This document shows positions 8,341 to 11,237 of a DNA stretch of 11,237 nucleotides, one piece after another. The stretch lies in contig JH994100.1 in assembly GCA_000316135.1 (NCBI GenBank), positions 134,096-145,332 of the forward strand, given 5' to 3'. The DNA is from Trachipleistophora hominis (Eukaryota > Microsporidia > Pleistophoridae). The notes beneath the pieces were generated by a model. That model worked only from the letters and a program-made list of their open reading frames with translations. It ran no database searches and had not been told where the DNA came from. The number at the start of each line of letters is the position of its first letter. Positions within the stretch are counted from its first letter, which is position 1. A program made the position numbers and the translations under genes.

Positions 8341-9024
8341 ATGTTGCAACTTGAGACTGTTCCGCCCGTTGTTCTTGCGATTCTTCTATGCGCATCTGTT
8401 ATTCCATTGCTCGGCCTGCTATCACCACAGTTTACGATGTATTTTGTTTATGACAAATCGTATCTCAAAAGATTCGAGATATGGCGGTTATTTACAGGAA
8501 TATTTGTAACCGGTGTAAGTATATCACTGATAATGAGGCTCTATTTCATACATAAGTTCAGTTCGTTAATACTAGAGTACAACTGTCGTATCGATCATGT
8601 GCCCACAGAGATCGAACTCGCATTCTTTATGTTTACCATGTTTGTGCCGCTGATGATAGGAAATCAGCTGGAGGGCATTAACACGTTCTCAGAATGCATT
8701 CCTATTGCACTGATAAGATATTTCAGTGAACTTGTGCCCGATAATTTCAGGTTGAACTTTTTTGGCACGATAATGTCTGCCAAGACGTACAGCATCGTCT
8801 CTCTTGCTATTGATTATGTGCTTAACGGTGGTCGTTCCAAGGTTTACTACGGCTTTCTGCATGCACTTATTTATGTTTATCTGAGAAAGAAAGTCCTCAG
8901 AGTGCCGGCCGTGTTTGTTGAAATGATAGAACGAGCTAAGAGAATAAAGTTGGAAAGATTGTTTCGTACCCCTGAGGTGGGACGAAGGCTGGGTGGTGAA
9001 AAGAAAAATAAGAAAAAGGATTAG
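8341..9024 (+). CDS. Derlin (Der1-like ERAD membrane protein)
   Basis: 227 residues, near the usual derlin size. Derlins are rhomboid-fold pseudoproteases of the ER membrane that help move misfolded proteins to the cytosol with the Hrd1 ligase and Cdc48/p97. Seen here: TVPPVV start and first membrane helix (6-28), SPQFTMYFVY (28-37), the family's WR motif in EIWRLFTGIF (46-55), further hydrophobic helices (56-72, 92-107, 150-160, 171-182), and YGFLHALIYVYLRKKVLRVP (170-189), matching the last-helix G-x-x-x-H-x-x-x-Y pattern. The tail has FRTPEVGRRLGG (208-219), somewhat like a Cdc48-binding SHP box, and ends lysine-rich. Start: ATG 8341 just after an ACCCTT box; upstream in frame there is only a TTG. 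Convergent with the Rad17 gene. Confidence 0.85.
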   Translation: MLQLETVPPVVLAILLCASVIPLLGLLSPQFTMYFVYDKSYLKRFEIWRLFTGIFVTGVSISLIMRLYFIHKFSSLILEYNCRIDHVPTEIELAFFMFTMFVPLMIGNQLEGINTFSECIPIALIRYFSELVPDNFRLNFFGTIMSAKTYSIVSLAIDYVLNGGRSKVYYGFLHALIYVYLRKKVLRVPAVFVEMIERAKRIKLERLFRTPEVGRRLGGEKKNKKKD

Positions 9025-9025
9025 A

Positions 9026-9031
9026 AATAAA
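9026..9031 (+). terminator. Polyadenylation signal of derlin
   Basis: AATAAA begins 1 nt after the TAG stop (9022-9024), the same tight stop/poly(A) arrangement as at 4574. Confidence 0.5.
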
Positions 9032-9368
9032 AAAACGTATTAAATCGATTTATTCGTCCGACTTGTACATTTTTTTTCTTAGAAAGCCTTTATTTATCAT
9101 CTAAAGATACTTTCTCCCATATATATTTTTGTATTAAGGAGGGTTAAATACGGCATATGATCGTTAATTTACAAGTAATCTGTTCTATAGATTTATTATT
9201 CATGTAGATGGCAAGGACGCGGTTAGTAATTTCTTTTCTATGATAGGTTCATTGAATGGGCTTAATTAGTTATGGATACGTTGAATTGGGCGGTACAATC
9301 TTATACCAGCCCGATAAGAATTGATACACACGTTTTGACGTGTTTTATTTTATGGAGAGATCGGATAT
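9032..9368. other. Convergent spacer between derlin and Rad17
   Basis: No gene seen. It holds an AATAAA on the minus strand (9344-9349), about 20 nt past the Rad17 stop and probably its poly(A) signal. A 5-bp hairpin ACACG/CGTGT lies at 9328-9343. Confidence 0.45.
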
Positions 9369-10357
9369 TCAAGACAAGTCTTCAAATTCGTTCTTATAAT
9401 GCAGATGGATCGGTGATTGGCACGGGGGCTTAAACGAAATAAACTGGCCAGCTCTCCTATTTTTTATATGATACGCCATGTGAGTTATCAATTCATAACA
9501 GTGGCGTGCATATAAAAGAGAAAGATCGTCACAGAATGCATCATCATAATCATAGAAGAGCAAATAATTCTCAAACAAAAATTTTATGACGGTCTTGTTG
9601 TCAAAATAGTTGTGGTCTTTGTACGAAGGTTTTGAGTAAAATATTTTTCCTAGATAATGAAATATTGTGATTTGATTGGTGTAAGAAAATGTGAAAATAT
9701 TGGATGCTGAAAAAACGTAAGGGAAGAGATGCATGTTGCCTTGGAATATTGTTAGATCAGGGTTTACGTTGCTGTGAAGTGCTGATGATCGGAGGTGATC
9801 CTTAAACGAGGTGTTTGTTTTGTAAGGTATCATAGCTCTGCTTAAACATAAGTTTTGGGTCGTTCTACTGTTAATCGTATGAGTAAAGCTTGGCTCGTTC
9901 ATAAAACTTCGTTCGTTGTGCATGCTCTGTTTAATCTTCTGGTTGTTGTCGTAGATTCAGTGTATTCTCTCAAAACTTTTCTAATCTTTATGGCACTCAC
10001 CTTCCCAAACTTTATAAGCATAGCATTTCTTTCTCTCCCAACACTGCTAATACACCGGCTCTCTATAACAACGTTGTTTCTTGGCATATTTCTGAGATCT
10101 CGAATATCATCTGTATCAATGTATATAACATGTTTTTTGAAAAGAGTCTTTCCGCTAAATTTATCGGGTTCCATCACGTATTCCAATTGCATATCAAGCA
10201 TGGCAGCAATACTTCTTATATGAAATGATTTGCCGGTTCCAGTCGGTCCGTATATTAACAACGGCGTATTTGAAATATTTTTGAACGCGCCAATCAATTG
10301 GTCTAGTTTGTTTTTTGATAATGTAGATATTTTATATAATGAGCTGTGAGTGTCCAT
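9369..10357 (-). CDS. RAD17: Rad17/Rad24-like checkpoint clamp loader, split over two frames
   Basis: Rad17 (Rad24 in budding yeast) is an AAA+ ATPase that, with Rfc2-5, loads the 9-1-1 clamp at DNA damage. The first frame (10357 to TGA 9899-9901, 152 codons) has Walker A GPTGTGKS (residues 37-44), a Walker B-like VIYIDTDD (77-84), NVVIES (95-100), and IKFGKVSAIKIRKVL (115-129), matching the post-Walker helix of the family. The second frame (ending TGA 9369-9371) has IFHYLGKIFYSK (9630-9662), the Rad17 signature around LGKI-YSK, and LFENYLLFYDYDDAF (9534-9578), the NY-DF-DD block. The order and strand fit one gene; joining needs a -1 shift between about 9956 and 9902, or a spliced segment. 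ATG 10357 follows an in-frame TAA directly, so the usual N-terminal W-x-x-Y-x-P part is absent. The total of just over 300 residues is far below the usual 500-680. It may be a reduced functional gene with a sequencing error, or a young pseudogene. Confidence 0.75.
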
Positions 10358-10368
10358 TTAAAGGCTTG

Positions 10369-10387
10369 GTGGGAATTCGTAAAGGGT
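10369..10387 (-). promoter_or_regulatory. C-rich boxes upstream of the Rad17 start
   Basis: On the minus strand TTTTTTGACCCTTTACG precedes the ATG at 10357, with ACCCTT at 10387-10382 (25-30 nt upstream), followed by CCCACC at 10374-10369. The T-run plus ACCCTT is the same as in front of derlin. Confidence 0.45.
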
Positions 10388-10541
10388 CAAAAAATATTTT
10401 AATGATGTTAGCGAATTTGTACTGTGGTTAGATCAATAAGACGGAAAGAATTTGTTTGTTTATATTAAAGTATACAAAGAGAAAAATAAATACGAGGAAT
10501 AGGACAACATTTTTGTCAATCAAAAGGATCGTTATTTGTTT

Positions 10542-10676
10542 TTATTTATCGTAACACGTGCACACTTTTTCGCAATCCGCTGGGGTTTTGTCCATGAACC
10601 AGAGGCCGGTGGCTATGGTTGGTCCCAGCAGACAAAAAAAGCGTGTTTGATTAGGTAATGTGATGGTGTAAATCAA
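10542..10676 (-). pseudogene. GC-rich 3' coding remnant, 5' end lost at the dispersed element
   Basis: An open minus-strand frame with no early ATG (44 codons, after a TAA at 10679-10677). Its last 30 codons, LLGPTIATGLWFMDKTPADC then EKVCTCYDK, look like the end of a real protein: balanced composition, a hydrophobic stretch and a Cys-rich tail. The segment 10571-10630 is 36/60 GC, about twice the surroundings. The TAA stop (10544-10542) overlaps an AATAAA (10546-10541), as in the 3976 gene. The GC-rich part stops at about 10640, exactly where dispersed-element copy F begins. The only in-frame ATG (10595) would give 17 residues. Family not recognised. Alternatives: a terminal exon, or a very short secreted-type peptide. 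Confidence 0.35.
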
Positions 10677-10702
10677 TTAAACCGCTTTTAGTAAAAAAAC
10701 TG
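10641..10702 (+). repeat. Dispersed ~55-bp intergenic element, copy F
   Basis: GCGTGTTTGATTAGGTAATG, TGATGGTGTAAATCAATTAA, ACCGCTTTTAGTAAAAAAAC in order. The left half matches copy A (GTGTTTGATTAGGTA). Just beyond the A-run it carries GGGTTGGATAAC, reminiscent of the GGTTGGAT block that copies B and C have on the other side. It borders the GC-rich coding remnant. Confidence 0.65.
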
Positions 10703-11054
10703 GGTTGGATAACGGCTAATAGTTTTTTGTTTATGGAAAGACGTCCGCAAAGACTATATTTTTGCTTAATAATTCAGTTTGTGTCTTTTGGTAATCCTGT
10801 TATGAAAAAAATATTTTCTATAGGTCCTAGTTGTATTACTCCGTTCATAAAATGAAAATTGACTTAGTCTACATTTACAAGATTTACTTTTTTCCTTGCT
10901 CTTAATTTTATTTCAAGTCAGTTATCTGTTCTAAATCAGCGTGTTTGTGCGGTATTAAAAAAATGATTCAGAATTGCAAACGATATTTTCTTAGTAATAT
11001 TAATCTGAAAACATTTCCTAACATTAGAACCAGATAATTATATGCAACTTTTAC
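10703..11054. other. AT-rich spacer
   Basis: No convincing frame on either strand, no RNA gene and no further element copy seen. Confidence 0.45.
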
Positions 11055-11217
11055 TTAATTGTAGAACTGTTTTTTATTTTTCTTGGACATGTTAATCAAT
11101 TCGTAGGTTATTTTCTTATTGTGGTACACGACAGAATCAGGGATGCATTTATTAACATTTTCTACATTTATCTTAGGACGAAAGGTAAAATAAAGAAATT
11201 ATAGAGAAACTTTTCAT
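11055..11217 (-). pseudogene. Short secreted-type reading frame with a +1 frame break
   Basis: On the minus strand an ATG at 11217 opens MKSFSIISLFYLSS and then TAA, which looks like a signal peptide core. One base off, the next frame carries a coding-like stretch RPKINVENVNKCIPDSVVYH then NKKITYELINMSKKNKKQFY, ending at TAA 11057-11055. A +1 shift at the T-rich stretch around 11180-11190 would join them into a peptide of about 54 residues with one cysteine. Causes could be a homopolymer error, a decayed gene, or two unrelated frames; the downstream frame might also be a last exon whose gene lies past the window edge. Family not recognised. Confidence 0.3.
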
Positions 11218-11237
11218 ATTCTGATAGCTATGTAAAG

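Noticed and set aside
9855..10223. 122-codon hydrophobic plus-strand frame
   Set aside because: It lies antisense to the Rad17 gene, whose Walker A and other motifs decide the strand.

Overview
The window looks like a piece of a compact-proteome, gene-sparse eukaryotic genome, most likely a microsporidian (confidence about 0.8; the genus cannot be set from this sequence, though the long AT-rich spacers would fit a gene-sparse lineage better than an Encephalitozoon-like one). The reasons are: intron-poor, very short versions of eukaryotic proteins (a 227-residue derlin and a Rad17-type clamp loader of little more than 300 residues); a WOPR-domain protein, a family known from fungi; two lineage-specific proteins with signal peptides; C-rich ACCCTT boxes just upstream of two conserved genes; and AATAAA signals overlapping or touching stop codons.

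Layout. 1-560: AT-rich upstream region with a degenerate 65-bp repeat and a perfect 7-bp hairpin. 564-1217 (+): WOPR/Gti1-Pac2 transcription regulator. 1218-3975: long non-coding spacer with an 85-bp tandem array (1438-1756), three copies of a dispersed ~55-bp element and one possible decayed reading frame. 3976-4578 (+): secreted, Lys/Asp-rich, probably disordered protein. 4579-6676: spacer with two more dispersed-element loci and a possible 34-residue membrane peptide. 6677-7759 (+): 360-residue secreted helical protein. 8341-9024 (+): derlin (ER quality control). 9369-10357 (-): Rad17/Rad24 checkpoint clamp loader, split across two frames, convergent with derlin. 10542-11237 (-): a GC-rich 3' coding remnant abutting a sixth dispersed-element locus, and a frameshifted short secreted-type reading frame at the window edge.

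The genes do not form an operon or one pathway. They are separate nuclear functions: transcription control (WOPR), ER-associated degradation (derlin), DNA-damage checkpoint (Rad17), and two proteins likely exported to the cell surface or host. The most novel item is the dispersed ~55-bp intergenic element, present at six loci in both orientations, one of which adjoins an apparently truncated gene. No CRISPR array, tRNA, rRNA or autonomous transposon coding sequence was seen.
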